A DNA stretch of 64,000 nucleotides from NCBI GenBank assembly GCA_964034945.1, contig OZ035963.1, positions 49,006,032 to 49,070,031 of the forward strand, in the 5' to 3' direction. The DNA comes from Chrysopilus asiliformis. Taxonomy: Eukaryota > Arthropoda > Insecta > Diptera > Rhagionidae. Below, piece after piece: positions 22,690-34,612 of the stretch (positions are counted from its first letter, which is position 1; each line of letters starts with the position of its first letter). The notes beneath the pieces are model-generated. The model saw nothing but the letters and a program-made list of their open reading frames with translations, made no database searches and was not told the origin of the DNA. The translations under genes were made by a program, and so were the position numbers.

Positions 22690-23990
22690 TAGAGATAGGT
22701 ATAAACCGTTAAAGCAAAAAATGTAGAAAATTTTATTTCATAAAAATTTGGGTTTTCGGGAGATTTTCAAAAATCTTAATTTTTATACTCTATATCAGGG
22801 ATGTCCAATTACGTTCCATAGGACAGACCATAAAGCTCAATTCAGACAAAGGATTGCGATTACTACTGAGCTTCCTCGAGCAATTAGTTAAAAGCTTTCA
22901 TATCTCTGTCGTTTAAAGCTTTAATCTCATCGGTCGAGAAACCTCAATTGCAATCGTAATCACAATCATTAGTCTGAATTGGGCTTAAGACAGATCAGAA
23001 AATTTCTATCTAACCCCGTTCTCGATTCGGTCTTCGCCATGAATTCAAGACTTTCCCCCTATAGCAGAGAAAAGTAAAAAAATAAAGTAAAACCGGGTGA
23101 TATAAAAATCTGCAACATAAAACACCATATCTAGATCGTTAACATGGACATATGTTGGATATTTTGGTAATTGGGAGGGTGTGAAAATCGAAATAGGGGG
23201 AAAACAAGCAAATATACGGAACTGAACCGTCACTCAAAATAAAGAAAAAGTGTTGAGAAAATCATTTATGGATTGCTTAAACCATATTGTTTGCTTTAAC
23301 TTCGCCTTCAGCTTTCTTAAGATCGATACACACTTAACGGAGACGAAAGTTTATGACAGTAGAAATTTAGGGTAATAATTTGGCCTAGGTAGCTTGCGGA
23401 AGTATTGGTATTTAAAGTATACGAATGATTTCTATTTTAAATTATTTTTTTATCGCTTAGAATTCTAACTTACTAATAGCATAAATCTAATTAGAAATAA
23501 GTTTGAATGATATTAATTTTTTTTAATCATAATGATATCACCAAATAGTGTGAAAAATACTTGGCGACGGAAATATTTAGCAACATTCCCGCTAAATCCT
23601 TTGATTTCAACAGTTTTACCAACAGTTTTACCGATTCGAAATTAGTGCTGACAACAATTTAGTGATATTACTTCAAGTTCAGTTTTTTGTTTTGGATTAT
23701 ATGTTCCCTGAAAAGTCCTCTATTAAACGAAGGAAATCTTATAAAAATACTTTGACTGGTTAAAGAGATAGCAGGTGAGGGGATTAGAGAGAGGGGCTGC
23801 TACTGCAAACATTGCTCCAAACGTCCACGCCATCGCAAGTAATCCAACGCGATTTTGTTGAATGTTCTCCGTTGAGCGATTGAAAAATAACAGGGGAACA
23901 TCTGCTTTGATAGCTGCAACCAGTGACGTTTTTCTAAGGTGCGTAGGTGTTGTCTGCACACCCTGTTATTTTTAATTAAATTATATTTTT
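22690..23990. other. No gene recognised; one possible fold-back
   Basis: Near 22835-22985, AGCTCAATTCAGACAAAGGATTGCGATTAC-like text (broken here by a gap in pairing) is mirrored by ATCATTAGTCTGAATTGGGCT, suggesting a small fold-back MITE. The rest shows nothing. Confidence 0.4.
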
Positions 23991-23993
23991 GTT

Positions 23994-25375
23994 ACTTTCC
24001 TCTTCTAAGGAAAGTACGGTCATGACGGAGACAAGCTCAAGAACGGGGGCGGATAGAAAATTTTAAATGTTTATTTCAAATCAGTATAGGACAGAGGAAA
24101 GGAGTGGTCCGATTGGATTTCGATGTATGGAACGCTTATGTAAAAAGATTTTTCATAACACATGCATCGAAAATATGCCTTTCGATGCCTCCGTAGCGGG
24201 TCGAAAGTTGCGTTTTCGGCCCTAGGGGCGAAAGTGCGATTAGCAGGCCGAAACTGTGTTTTCGCGACGTTTATGAATGAAACTGAACGAGTGAAGTTAG
24301 CTATACGAGCGCAGTGTGATTTACAATAGTTCCGCATTGTCGATTTCCATTTTTTGTTATGTTGATTTTTCATTTCAGTGGGGAGAAAAACTGAAACACT
24401 TTTGCATTTCACATTGTATTTTGCGTGTGATTAAGTTGAGCATTACCGATTTCCATTTTTTGTTATGTTGATTTTTTATTTCAAAGGAAAGAAATTTAAA
24501 AATTAAAATCTGTTTTGACCAACATTTCTTAGTAATAAAACGAATTTATAGAATATAGTTGTTTTGTTTCTTCTCAAGGCATATTTTCAACGAATTTGTT
24601 ATGAAAAATTCTATACGGAACTCGGAGCGGAGTCACCGATTTCACTCGTGTGATATCTGCCCTCGCTTCGCTCGTGCAGCTAACTTCACACTCTTGAAAT
24701 CGTTGACTTTCGCCCCTTGTTGCGTAATATACTATTACCTTAATAAATTTTTCAAAAAATTGTTTCGTTTGTATAGGGGAGAGGGGAAGGACTGGTCCAA
24801 TTTTGCCGTTCAAAAACTTAGCCTAGCCATTTAGGAAAAACATAACTGTAAAAAATTTCGAGTCTCTAACTCAATCTTGTCAAAAGTTATGGTGCTCACA
24901 GACAAACGGACGAACAGACAGACAAATTGACAGACAGACAGACCAACAGACAGACAGACGGACAGCCAAAAAGACAGACAGACGGGCAGACGAACGGGCA
25001 GATGAACGGACAGACATATGGACAAAGGGACGAACAGACAAACGGACAGACAGACGGACAGACAGACAGACAGACGGACAGACAGACGAACAGACAGGCA
25101 GATAGACAGACGGACAGACAGACGAATACAGACGAACAGACAAACGGACAGACAAAAAGACAGACAGACGGACAGCCAAAAAGACAGACAGATGGACAGA
25201 CGAACGGACAGACGAACGGACAGACGAACGGACAGACGAACGGACAGACATATGGACAAAGGGACGAACAGACAAACGGACGGACAGACGGACAGACAGA
25301 TAGATGAACGGATAGATGGACGGAAGGACATGCGGAAATCAAAATTTTTTGTCATCCCTAATACCCTGGTATAGT
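23994..25375 (+). repeat. Family D repeat with a long GACA/GACG tract
   Basis: Starts ACTTTCCTCTTCTAAGGAAA, includes CTCGAAATTTTTTAC-type text shared with families B and E in inverted wording, and ends with the tetranucleotide tract and ATCCCTAATACCCTGGTATA. It looks like a diverged relative of families B and E that carries an expanded microsatellite. Confidence 0.6.
24896..25325. repeat. GACA/GACG/AACG tetranucleotide tract, ~430 bp
   Basis: Almost unbroken four-base periodicity of CAGA, CGGA and CGAA words. It creates five overlapping spurious ORFs on both strands (for example 24831-25436). It also shows a coarser repetition: the stretch near 24960-25070 resembles 25145-25300. Confidence 0.95.
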
Positions 25376-25419
25376 TCATTTTTGTGTCCCATGCAATACA
25401 AAATTCGAAACACAAGGTC

Positions 25420-25655
25420 CTGAAAGGATAACGCAAATATCCTTTTTGCCGTTTTTCCCCGGGAAAATCGGCATTAGGGGGTTTCCGTGGTCGCTGATTA
25501 CGAATCCGGCATTAGATTTTCAAAATTCGAAACGGAAGGTCCTGTAAGGATAACGTTTTTTCCCAAAAGTTTTTAAGCTATTTATGGTTTTTTGGCATTC
25601 CAAAATTTATACAAAAAACTTTAAGCTGGCAAGGAAGGGTCTACTATTAAAGTAT
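25420..25655 (-). repeat. Helitron 3'-part debris
   Basis: Contains GGTCCTGTAAGGATAACG, GCATTAGGGGGTTTCCG and TTTAAGCTGGCAAGGAAGGG, the same order as the ends of the Helitrons at 32615-33184 and 54825-55756. The CTAG terminus has decayed to CTAC. Read on the plus strand it is in the same direction as 33184; the strand is given as uncertain. Confidence 0.55.
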
Positions 25656-25659
25656 AAAA

Positions 25660-27240
25660 ATTAAATTACTAGTAGTTGCCTTAAGCACCCCGTGCTAGAC
25701 CTAACGTTCTTGAGAAAATTTTTGCATTACAAATAATTTTTAATCTACGCTAATTCTTGTAGTATCTGAAAATGTGTAGCCGGATTAAGAAAATCCGTAA
25801 TTTAGACTAAAATCTTCAATCCTATTACAATACATTACCCGGAAAAGCCGAAAGCAGCATTAAAAGCGGTAAGGCGGAGAAAATCTATGAAGGAATTCAA
25901 GGCACAGTCGGAATCTATGAAGTTTTTTGAATTGAAGTTGATGATGTTTGATGGTTGGTTGAAGGACAAATTCCGGACGTACACACAAAAGCGACCAATC
26001 TTAATAGATTGAATGAAGTGATGGAAGAAAAAAGGAAACTTTAAGATGAATTTCCCTCAGACAAAGGGATAAACATAAGGAAAAGTATAAAAAAAAGAAC
26101 GAAATAAACAAATAAAAGGCATAGAAAAATATAGAGAGAAATAAAAACACTTTTATTTGTGTCGAAAGGAATAAATGTTGGGTGGAGCTGAGTTAGTCTG
26201 GCATCTCGGAAGTTTTTCAAGATAAATAATCAAATAAAAAGCATCTTAGAGTGGCTCATCTCTCTTTATGTGAGATTGATACTTAAGAAAAGTTTTTAAG
26301 GCAGAACCAGATACACTGTCCGTATATAACTTTTATAATATGTGTTATCAAAGTGTTCTATGAGATTTGATTTGACTGTATATCTATTTCCGTATCGTAT
26401 AACCTCTAAATGTCACTACGAAGCTAAGATAAAAAAAACCCCCCTCCAGTTTCCTAATAGCAAAAATGGCAGTCATGTTGGACTAAATTGAAATTAGGAT
26501 AAATAATGGTAATGATAATTTCAGTATAACTTGTACGATTATTATAATAAAAGAAAAAAAAACTCGATCAGATTGTGGTCATAAGGGTAATATTCCCTAA
26601 TTTAGAAAACATTTCCACCCATTTCCGCCATCACGAAACTTTACGAGTTTCACTATCTTCACATGGCTCCCATTTACATTAGCATATTCGAAATATAAAT
26701 TTATTATCTTCACACTTTGGCTGAATTCCAATAAACTGAAAAAGCCTGGCGAACAGTATTTTATTTTCACATATGCAGAGTTCTGTGAATTTTGTATAGT
26801 CTACGGCCGATTTTGATTTACGAGGAAATTTATTTCAACTTTATTGCCTGTGTGTGAAATTCTAGGAAAATATCCTGAATGGTAATTTGATTGAATCATT
26901 CGATAAGCTTTGATTAAAATTTTAACTCGTAGTAAAATTACGATTTATTCTCCAGCATGTTTGAAAAAAAAATTATATTTTAATAAATTTATTAAAGCAA
27001 GTATTTTAAATCATGCTTTTTATGAAAATTTCATCAAGTGTTTCCCTTTCACATGGAGTTATAAAATTTTTTATACCCAAAAGTTTTTCAATGGATTGCG
27101 TGAGGTGAATATTTGATTGAGCAGGTTTTTTATTTACTTATTCTGACATGGCGGATGTTACATAACCAGTCTTTTGGTTATTGCGATTTATTCGGAAACC
27201 ACAAATATTCACAAAATTTTTTTTTAAGAAATTTTGAAAT
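25660..27240. other. No gene recognised
   Basis: AT-rich, mostly unique-looking sequence with only short ORFs and no family hallmarks. Confidence 0.45.
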
Positions 27241-27248
27241 TGTTTGCC

Positions 27249-27682
27249 TAAAGTTCAGTTTAGCGACAATGATAGGTACTACAGATTTTTCGTGTATAGG
27301 AAGGGGTAGATAGAGGCATCCCCTATCCAAAATGAGAATTTTTAGCCGTCGCTCGCCCCCTTGCCCCCTCCAGGGGTCCCTAAACTTTGCATGAAACTTT
27401 TTTCCGGGGAGTGGTAGGGGGGTGTGTGATGGAGGAAACCCTATCATGCTATATATATTTGGAATGCACTTTCATTACCTTTCATTTGAGCTACCACACA
27501 CCCCCCACCACCCCCCGGAAAAAAGTTTCATACAAAGTTTGAGGACCCCTGCAGTTGGCAAAAGGGGCGAGCGACAACTAAAAATACCCATTTTGGATAG
27601 GGGATGCTTCTCTCTACCCCACCCTATACACGAGAAATCTGTAGTACCTATCATTGTCGCTAAACTGAACTCTTGCCGAAAC
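27249..27682. mobile_element. Fold-back element, cleaner copy of the 22001 family
   Basis: Arms of about 180 bp. TTCAGTTTAGCGACAATGAT at about 27255 is mirrored near 27650-27675, through TTTTTCGTGTATAGG, CATCCCCTATCCAAAATG and AGCCGTCGCTCGCCCC. The spacer holds ACCCTATCATGCTATATATA, also present in the other copy (22455-22475). Confidence 0.83.
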
Positions 27683-27689
27683 GTACTGC

Positions 27690-28025
27690 ACATGACTTTC
27701 TTATACAAAATCTACGTGTCTGCACAATTTACCTGACGAATAAAATATTATTTTAAATTAAAAATTTTAATTTTTGATTTTACAAAATTTGAAATATCTC
27801 GATAACGGTAAAAGATATCGATTTACCGTAACAGGAAAAAATGTAGCGAATTTAAATATCTTCAATTCTGCCATTGCGTGTTTTTTCGGAAAACATTTAG
27901 TTTGCAAGCAATTTGCAAAAATGTATTTTTTTTACGTTTGAATAATAATATCTCGATAACGGTAAAAGAGCTGTGCTTCGGCATTCGGCATTAAAGCTCT
28001 GGCTTGAACTATATAAAAACTTGGG
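27690..28025 (-). repeat. Family F fragment
   Basis: Reverse of text at 30915-31195 and 45960-46135: CTGCACAATTTACCTGACGA, GAAATATCTCGATAACGGTA and AGTTTGCAAGCAATT. The following GAGCTGTGCTTCGGCATT (27967) also recurs at 44095. Confidence 0.75.
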
Positions 28026-28298
28026 TAGCGCAGCACAAAAGACCCGTATTGCACGCAACTTGTCTATTGTGTGTGAATACAGCGCGCTACTTTTGCAGCT
28101 GCAGTACAAAAACACCGCAGCAAAAGTAGCCAAGTCTGATAGTACCATAATATTGTTCGCAAAAGTCCACATGTAGGCGTAGAAATTATTCGGAAAGGAG
28201 ATTCGCAATTGGAGAAGGCTGCACATGAAAACTCCTCTCTGACAACCACCAAATGTATTTGATCAAAATCAATTTAACGGCTCAAAAATTTTATTATC
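28026..28298. other. No feature recognised
   Basis: Short stretch with a palindrome-like GCAGCTGCAG and no supported gene. Confidence 0.4.
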
Positions 28299-28330
28299 GG
28301 GTCTTTCAACAAGGACATAACAATTTTGTA

Positions 28331-28865
28331 TCCTATAATATAATACGAGGAATGTCTGTCTGTCTGTCTGTCTGCACAAACGATCTCGAAAACCCGCCTA
28401 ACGATTTTCACGAAACTTGGTGGTTAGGGATTTTCGGGGACAAGAAATCGATCTAGATAGGTCTCACCCCTGAGAAAATTCCCCTTCGATACCCCTCGCC
28501 AGTTATCTTCGAACTGGGTGGTCCGATTCTAATGAAACTTTACATTATTACTGAGGAGGCTGAGGGCTTTCGATTTTTCCACTACAAACCTGACTTTTCC
28601 CTTCCCTCGATAACCCTCACCTGGTGTCTCAAAAGGTTTCAAAAATCGGTGACAGCGATTACTCAATAACCACTCAACCGATTTCTATGAAATTTTGTTA
28701 TCGCGCGTTAGTTTTAGTTCTAGCTTTCTATTAGAGTTTTAGTTCTAGGTCGGGAATTTAAAAAACTCTGGAAAAGCTCTGTAAAGATAATGTGAACTTA
28801 GTTTTTCCCCAAAAATCACCAAAATTAGGATTTTGAGCTCGCCGAGCATGGCTCGGTCTTCCTGG
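28331..28865 (+). mobile_element. Non-autonomous Helitron ending CTGG
   Basis: Begins TCCTATAATATAATACGAGG after host A28330 and ends CTGG before host T28866. The 3' hairpin is GCCGAGCATGGCTCGG, with CCGAGC and GCTCGG around a short loop. A GTCT tract lies near the 5' end, as in the other Helitrons here. No ORF. Confidence 0.83.
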
Positions 28866-28909
28866 TACTTTAAATAAAACACAGAATAATTGAGATATCG
28901 GGCTGAAAT

Positions 28910-29106
28910 TTATTCCAGGTGTAGTTGTTGGCTTGTTGGCTTAACATAACCCCATAAAAAGAAATCCAACGGCGTTAAATCGCATGAGCGAGGTGGCCAT
29001 TCGACCAGACCATTTCTCGAGATTACACGATTGCGACCACCGACTCAGAATTTCGGTAGTAAGTTTTAATAATTTCCAAACGTTGCTCGTTCGTGAACTT
29101 CACCAT
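28910..29106 (-). pseudogene. IS630/Tc1-type transposase remnant, both ends only
   Basis: The ATG is at 29106-29104. The N-terminal piece reads MVKFTNEQRLEIIKTYYRN, the start of the helix-turn-helix of DUF4817-type transposases, and stops after about 27 codons. After a frame change comes EWPPRSCDLTPLDFFLWGY, the block around the last catalytic Asp in the same family, ending in TAA at 28912-28910. Some 200 residues between, including the first two catalytic Asp, are deleted. It cannot make a working enzyme, though the ends may be mobilised by a relative. Confidence 0.8.
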
Positions 29107-29229
29107 GATAACAATGTAAACCTTGACTGACGTTTTAGCATTGCCAGATCATAAAACAATTTTTAGGGTGTGTTTTTATTAAAATACAAAATTGTTATGT
29201 CCTTGTTGAAAAACCATTTACAAGGGAAA

Positions 29230-30340
29230 ACTAACAAATATCAATACAAACGCAAACCAACTTCGTTCCTACATAGGATAAAAATCAGTAACAAATTTGT
29301 AAAACAAAAAAAAATTATAGTTTTTAAGCACTCACATTAAATTACTTTAGTCTGATAGCTGTGTAAAAATTTTATCGTAAAAATCCAGTTAAAAATCGAC
29401 CCCACCGGCGAGTCCTGTTTTCCAACCATAAAATTAAATCCTCAATCCACACTGAAAGTGCTGTGTGGACCAATCCTGGTAATTCTGGTCTTTGGTGATC
29501 GTGGTGTGCTATCCCTTTTGATTCAATATTTTCCGCCACATATCATAAGGATCCTACGACTACGCTGCCAGAAAACCGTCGAAAAACGGTTCGTTTGCTT
29601 GCCTCTTTTGATTTTCTTGTCCTTTTCAACGACATAAACTCTGAAAAGATTTTCATTCGTTTCTTTTTTGTAATTCCCTTCGCATTTGCTTTTTTTTTGG
29701 GAAAAATGCCACCGAGTCAATATTAGTCCTATATATGCTTTCAATACCTTCCACTCTGCACGACGTTTTTACGCTTTACGCTGCCGTGGTTTACTGTCTC
29801 GGTTCGATCTCTTAAAAGGGAAATTTTTCCGGTAGCTTAAACCATCAGCTATGTGGAATCAAGGAGATAAAATAACCGGCGAAAAACGAATTTATTGGGG
29901 AAAAACCTCGATTCTATGGAATATATAGACCAGATAAATAGGAGATGGCTTTTAGAATTCAGTAGACACGTAGATCCTTTTTCCACACCTTTTGGCTTCT
30001 AGTATAGATAAAAAATACTGAATGCATATTCGTGTATTTACAAAAAAAAAACTCTACTTATTCAAAAGACTTTTTTGCGGATGAACAGCGGAGAGCATTC
30101 ATTCTTACACATTTGACAGTTTCAGGTCGTTTAGTATGCGAAAAAGTGTACTTTAATATATGATAAAATCTTCACAAATACTTTTGAATTATTTTTAGCT
30201 TTTTTTGTTTGGTTTTTTTTTTGTATTTTTGTTATTTTGCTGTGGTGTTGGTATTTTTTAATATTTTTACGATGCAATTAAAAGTATACAGAAATGTCAA
30301 AAAGATATCAATCATTGAAAGGTTTTTAGACAATCTCTAG
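29230..30340. other. No gene recognised
   Basis: Unique-looking AT-rich sequence; the short ORF 29523-29744 on the minus strand has no motif. Confidence 0.45.
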
Positions 30341-30349
30341 AATTCTCAA

Positions 30350-31415
30350 AGTTTTCGTTTTTACTTTCTTATACCTAGTATAATAATTTATTGTATTGAT
30401 GAAAAATTTCGACCTCTTAATCTTGCCAAAAAAAACATTTCCCGAGCACTCCTAAGTCGATTGTTACAAAAATAACTTTCTGTCTGTCAGTCTTTAACTC
30501 TCTCTATTAGTCTGTGTCCAAAATTTCTCCAAAACTACTAGAGCTAGAGCAATGAAATCTTATAGGCATGTTTGCTCCTGGAATGGGACAATCCTATCAA
30601 TTTTTGGGGGAAATTCGTTAACCGGAAATAACCAAAATACCGGCTTTTTAAAAATCGCAATTTAAATTTTTTGTTATTTAACTCCGAAACTACGCGTTTT
30701 TCCGTAGTCTTACAAGTGACACAAGTCGAACACAATAAAATTTTCTACATCTTTGTCTTTTACTAGAACTACATATCTCAAGCCGTTATTTAAAAAAAAA
30801 CGGTTTTTTACGATTATCTGGAGAAAAACGGATTTTTGGTAGTTTATTGTGTGAGATGAATTAAAGAAAATAATATTTTCCATAATTTTGCCTTTTACCG
30901 TTATCCGCTGTATTTTACCGTTATCGAGATATTATTATTAAAACTTAAAAAAATACATTTTTGCGAATTGCTTGCAAACTAAATGTTTTCCAAAAAAAAA
31001 ACAGGTAAAGGCAGTCTTGAAGATATTTAAAGTCGCTACATTTTTGCCTTTTGCCGTAAATCGATAATGTTAACCGTTTTGGAGATATTTCAGATTTTGT
31101 AAATTAAAAATTCATTTTTTTTTATATAAACAAATAGTTTACTCTTCAGGTAAATTGTGCAGAAACGCAGTTTTATAAATTGTGCAGAAACGCAAAATAT
31201 TTTCGATACCTTTTACCAGTAATTTGGGTGAATTGCCACTAGGGGGTTTTTGAGGTCTCTAATCACGAATTTGAGGTTGGAGTTTTCAAAATTCGAATCA
31301 GAAAGTCCTGAGAAGATCACGTTTTTTGTCTTAAAAGTTTTTAAATGGTTTCTGGATGTTTTTTGTTTATATTTCTAAAAATCCTGCTAAAAACTTTAAC
31401 TCAGCATGCAGGCTA
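30350..31415 (+). repeat. Family F repeat, long copy
   Basis: Starts near CTTATACCTAGTATAATA, then CTGTCTGTCAGTCTTTAACT, GGGACAATCCTATCA and repeated TTTACCGTTATCGAGATATT. It is followed from about 31205 by a Helitron-like 3' part ending GCAGGCTAG before T. The counterpart is 44530-46135. Confidence 0.78.
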
Positions 31416-31482
31416 GTTGTTTTTTTTAATCCTGTCTTACCGATCGTTTTGCTGTTTTTGGCTCTCCAAAAGTAGTCTTTAA

Positions 31483-31713
31483 CACTAGAATGCCCGATGG
31501 AGTCATTTTGACTGCTTGCGAACATTTTTTTGTCATCAATTGTTTCCTAATTAATATTTTATTGTAAAAACCTCTCATTCATTTTGAAAGTAATATTAGC
31601 ACAATTTTATCGTCTATTTTTTTAAACTTACGTCCAATGCCAAAGGGAGTAAAAATTTCAAAATGACTCCATTTGGGCATCTAAGGGTATTGCTAGTATC
31701 GGGCATTCTAGTG
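31483..31713. mobile_element. piggyBac-like MITE (CACTAGAATGCCC)
   Basis: Ends CACTAGAATGCCCGATGG and CCGGGCATTCTAGTG-type complement, with TTAA at 31479-31482 and 31714-31717. The interior repeats ATGACTCCATTTGGGCATC in inverted form relative to the left end. The 57-bp element at 61347 shares the CACTAGA terminus. Confidence 0.82.
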
Positions 31714-31825
31714 TTAAAAAAATCAAAATGTTTTGTAAGCAAGAAAAGTTTTTTTTTAGATATGTGCAAAAAAAAAACCTTACTTTGAGAGTTTGTCTGT
31801 TATGTTTTTTTATATGTTTTTTTAA

Positions 31826-32190
31826 CACGTTGAGCGCCACGTACCCACCGGTGTTCATTCTTTGAATTACACAGTAGACCGCGTGCTTACGAGCAGGTAT
31901 TCCTTGGGTAACATTCTGGGACCAACATTTTTTTTATTGATTAATTGCAAGTACTACCAATTCCAAGTAAAATAGGTTTCCATCCTGGGACCAAACTTTA
32001 TATTTCTCAAAGCTAAATATATGTAACAGGTTCCCACTGGTGGTCACGATGTCTCGAAATGAAACACGTGGTGTGACCACGGGTGGCCACGTTGTCCCAC
32101 CATCGACATCCAATAATGTCCACCGGTGGTCACTTGGTCCTCTGTTGGAAAATTAAAATGCTCACCGGTGGGCACGTGGCGCTCAATGTG
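31826..32190. mobile_element. piggyBac-like MITE (CACGTTGAGCGCC)
   Basis: Inverted ends CACGTTGAGCGCCACGTACC and complement, each followed by CACCGGTG, with TTAA at 31822-31825 and 32191-32194. Several CCACxGGTGGTCAC palindromes lie in the right half. A truncated copy lies at 12270-12502. Confidence 0.85.
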
Positions 32191-32199
32191 TTAAAGAGC

Positions 32200-32610
32200 T
32201 AAACTGAATGCAAGCGTTAACGGTGGGTATCCCCGTCACGTTTCTTTAAACCAATGGAGGACAATTGATGCTGACAGAATGACGACGGCACTGACGTCGC
32301 TGCCGCTAAGTTTGAACACAATTCAAAAAAGTGCCGCGAAGGCAAATTTTTAGTTACAAAACCCACAACGAGTAGCGCTACTATCCACGCAAAATTAGTA
32401 AAAAAAATCTATACTCACATTTGTCTATAATCACATTTGACAGAAAATGATGGCCGCCGTTGACGCTTTCCTTAAGGCAAATCGGTGTCAATAATCAACG
32501 TCAATATGCCGTTGCCGTTGCCGCATGTGTTCGAATTCTATTTAGCTATTTTCCAAAGCTAGCTATTGAATCATGATGGTAAAGGTTGTGTCTTTGCTGA
32601 AGACCTGAAA
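32200..32610. other. No gene recognised
   Basis: GC-richer patch with GACGTCGCTGCCGC and GCCGTTGCCGTTGCCGC but no ORF or terminal repeat that I can support. Confidence 0.4.
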
Positions 32611-32614
32611 AATA

Positions 32615-32639
32615 TTATATATAAAAATGGATGTTTGTT

Positions 32640-32684
<45 letters not shown>

Positions 32685-33184
32685 GTTTGTCCGTCTGTCT
32701 GTCTGTCTGTCTGTTGGCTGTTTGTGATTACAAAACTCAAAAACTACTCGACCGATTTTGACGCGGTTATTTTGCAAAATGATCTGCGTTGCCAGGAGCA
32801 GGTTTTTAGCTATGTTAGATTTTCAAAATTCGAAACAGAAGGTCCTGTAAGGATAACGCAAATATCCTTTTTCCCGTTTTCCCGGTAAAAATCGGCATAA
32901 GGGGGTTTCTGGGGTCGCTGAACGCGAATTCGGTGTTAGATTCTAAACGGAAGGTCCTGTAAGGACAACGCAACTGTCCTTTTTTCCAATTTTTCTTGCA
33001 AAAACTGGCTTTGGGAGGTTTTCAGGGTCGCTGATCGCGAATCCGGTGTTCGATTTTGAAAATTCTAAGCGGAAGGTCCTGTAAGGATAACGACTTTTCC
33101 CAAAAGTTTTTAAGGTATTTATGGTTTTTTGGCATTCTAAAATTTATACAAAAAACTTTAAGCTGGCAACGTAGGGTTTGCTAG
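32615..33184 (+). mobile_element. Non-autonomous Helitron with (TCTG)n tract
   Basis: The 5' part has ATATATAAAAATGGATG, then a TCTG tract (32636-32715) and AAACTACTCGACCGATTTTG. The body has three pieces of the TCCTGTAAGGATAACGC text, and the 3' end is AAGCTGGCAACGTAGGG then CTAG before T33185. The exact 5' base is uncertain. It contains the uninterrupted GTTTTTAGCTATGTTAGATT that serves as the empty site for the insertion at 55069. Confidence 0.75.
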
Positions 33185-33194
33185 TATTGGCCCT

Positions 33195-34610
33195 AAGCGT
33201 CTGTAAACAGAAGGCAGACTTTATGTAGGTACAGACAACGTATGAAACCACGAAAACATGGTTTTTTAGCTCTACTATAGCATTTTTCTGAAAATTAACA
33301 ATTTCGCTTGGTATTAATTTAAAATAAAATCACTGCCCACATAAATCAGAGCACTAAAAAGGGTTTTGCTGATTTAATTTGTTTGGGAAACTATTTTCAA
33401 CCGCCCACACTCACAACCAATTACTCCTAGTAAAATTTTCCATAGTAGAAATCATATTTTAAAATAATTCGAACCTCTAATTTAGTTAAAACTTACGAAT
33501 GTAAAATCAATTAAACAATAATTATGTTTGTTACTTTGGATAAAAACCAAAATTATAATCTTATTACGTTCAACATTAAACGAAAACCCTTTAGAATGGA
33601 AATATCATTATAAAGGATTTAATTTTTAATGTAACATAAAGCCAGTGTTATTGTAAACAAGCAATCGTAAATGTACATATAATTTTTCCCATGATGTGGA
33701 TATCATTTATTTATTTATGAGTTTATTTGTATATATATCGAGACATTGTAGCATCGCCCATCACCGGAAGAGGAATGTAAATTAGTTAAATAAACATTTG
33801 CTCATTTAATTAATTTTAAGTACATATGCGGTTTTTCCCACAAAGCACATTTCCAACAAGCCATGGATACAAAATTAATGTCGTACAGATAATTATATAA
33901 AATGCTTTGATAAAAGCAATGACATTTAGACTTACACAAGGATAAAATATTAAGATTTCTTGGAATTTCTTTGATTCTTTTTATTTATTAATGTAAACCA
34001 CTGCTTTTTAAACGTATTTAGATTAAATTTTGAATATCCTTGGTGATTTCAAAGCATTAATTTAAAAAAAAAAGAGAGAAATTTGAAAAATCGTTGATAA
34101 AATATTTATTGTGAAAAACATTGTTTGTTTAAGAAAATAAAAATAAAACCATGTTAAGTATTTTTCTTAGAACACCGAGAAGATTAAGGTTTTTAAAAGA
34201 AAGGATTTTACCACACCCTCTTTTAAGGGTTTTACTTAAAAAATCAAGATAGAGTCTTAAAAAGTAAGGATCTTAATACAGCCTTTGTTATGGAGTTCTG
34301 CCGAACCGATTTTAATGACTATTTTTTTAATCGAAAGCTACCGTTATGTAGATTAGCACAAAAATCTAAAAAGTCGCGGTTTTCATTACCGTATACTACT
34401 TATTTGCTCTCAAGGGCTCGAAGTTAATTAAGAACCAACAAAAACAAGTGAATTAATTGGGAATTACAATGCTAGTAACAGTGACAGCGACAGCAAAATA
34501 ATTTCATTGGCCGAAAGCCCTCTGACATCATAATCGCAGCACCGCTGTCGTGTTCATCACTAATTCTAATTTTTCCGTCTTCTCTGCGCAGCATTTTTGA
34601 TAGCTGGTCT
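33195..34610. other. No gene recognised
   Basis: AT-rich sequence. Only the last part (34540-34610) has mixed composition; nothing identifiable lies left of the mariner. Confidence 0.45.
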
Positions 34611-34612
34611 TA

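Larger units (their letters stand above)
28299..29214. mobile_element. IS630/Tc1-type element, internally deleted, with nested Helitron
   Basis: Inverted ends: GGGTCTTTCAACAAGGACAT at 28299 and its near complement ending at about 29214, matched over about 30 bp through AACAATTTTGTAT. The minus strand holds the two ends of a transposase gene with the middle missing (28910-29106). A Helitron sits at 28331-28865, just inside the left TIR. Confidence 0.8.

Noticed and set aside
24831..25436. Cys/Val/Ser-rich and Thr/Asp/Arg-rich ORFs
   Set aside because: Translation of a GACA-type tetranucleotide tract in five frames.
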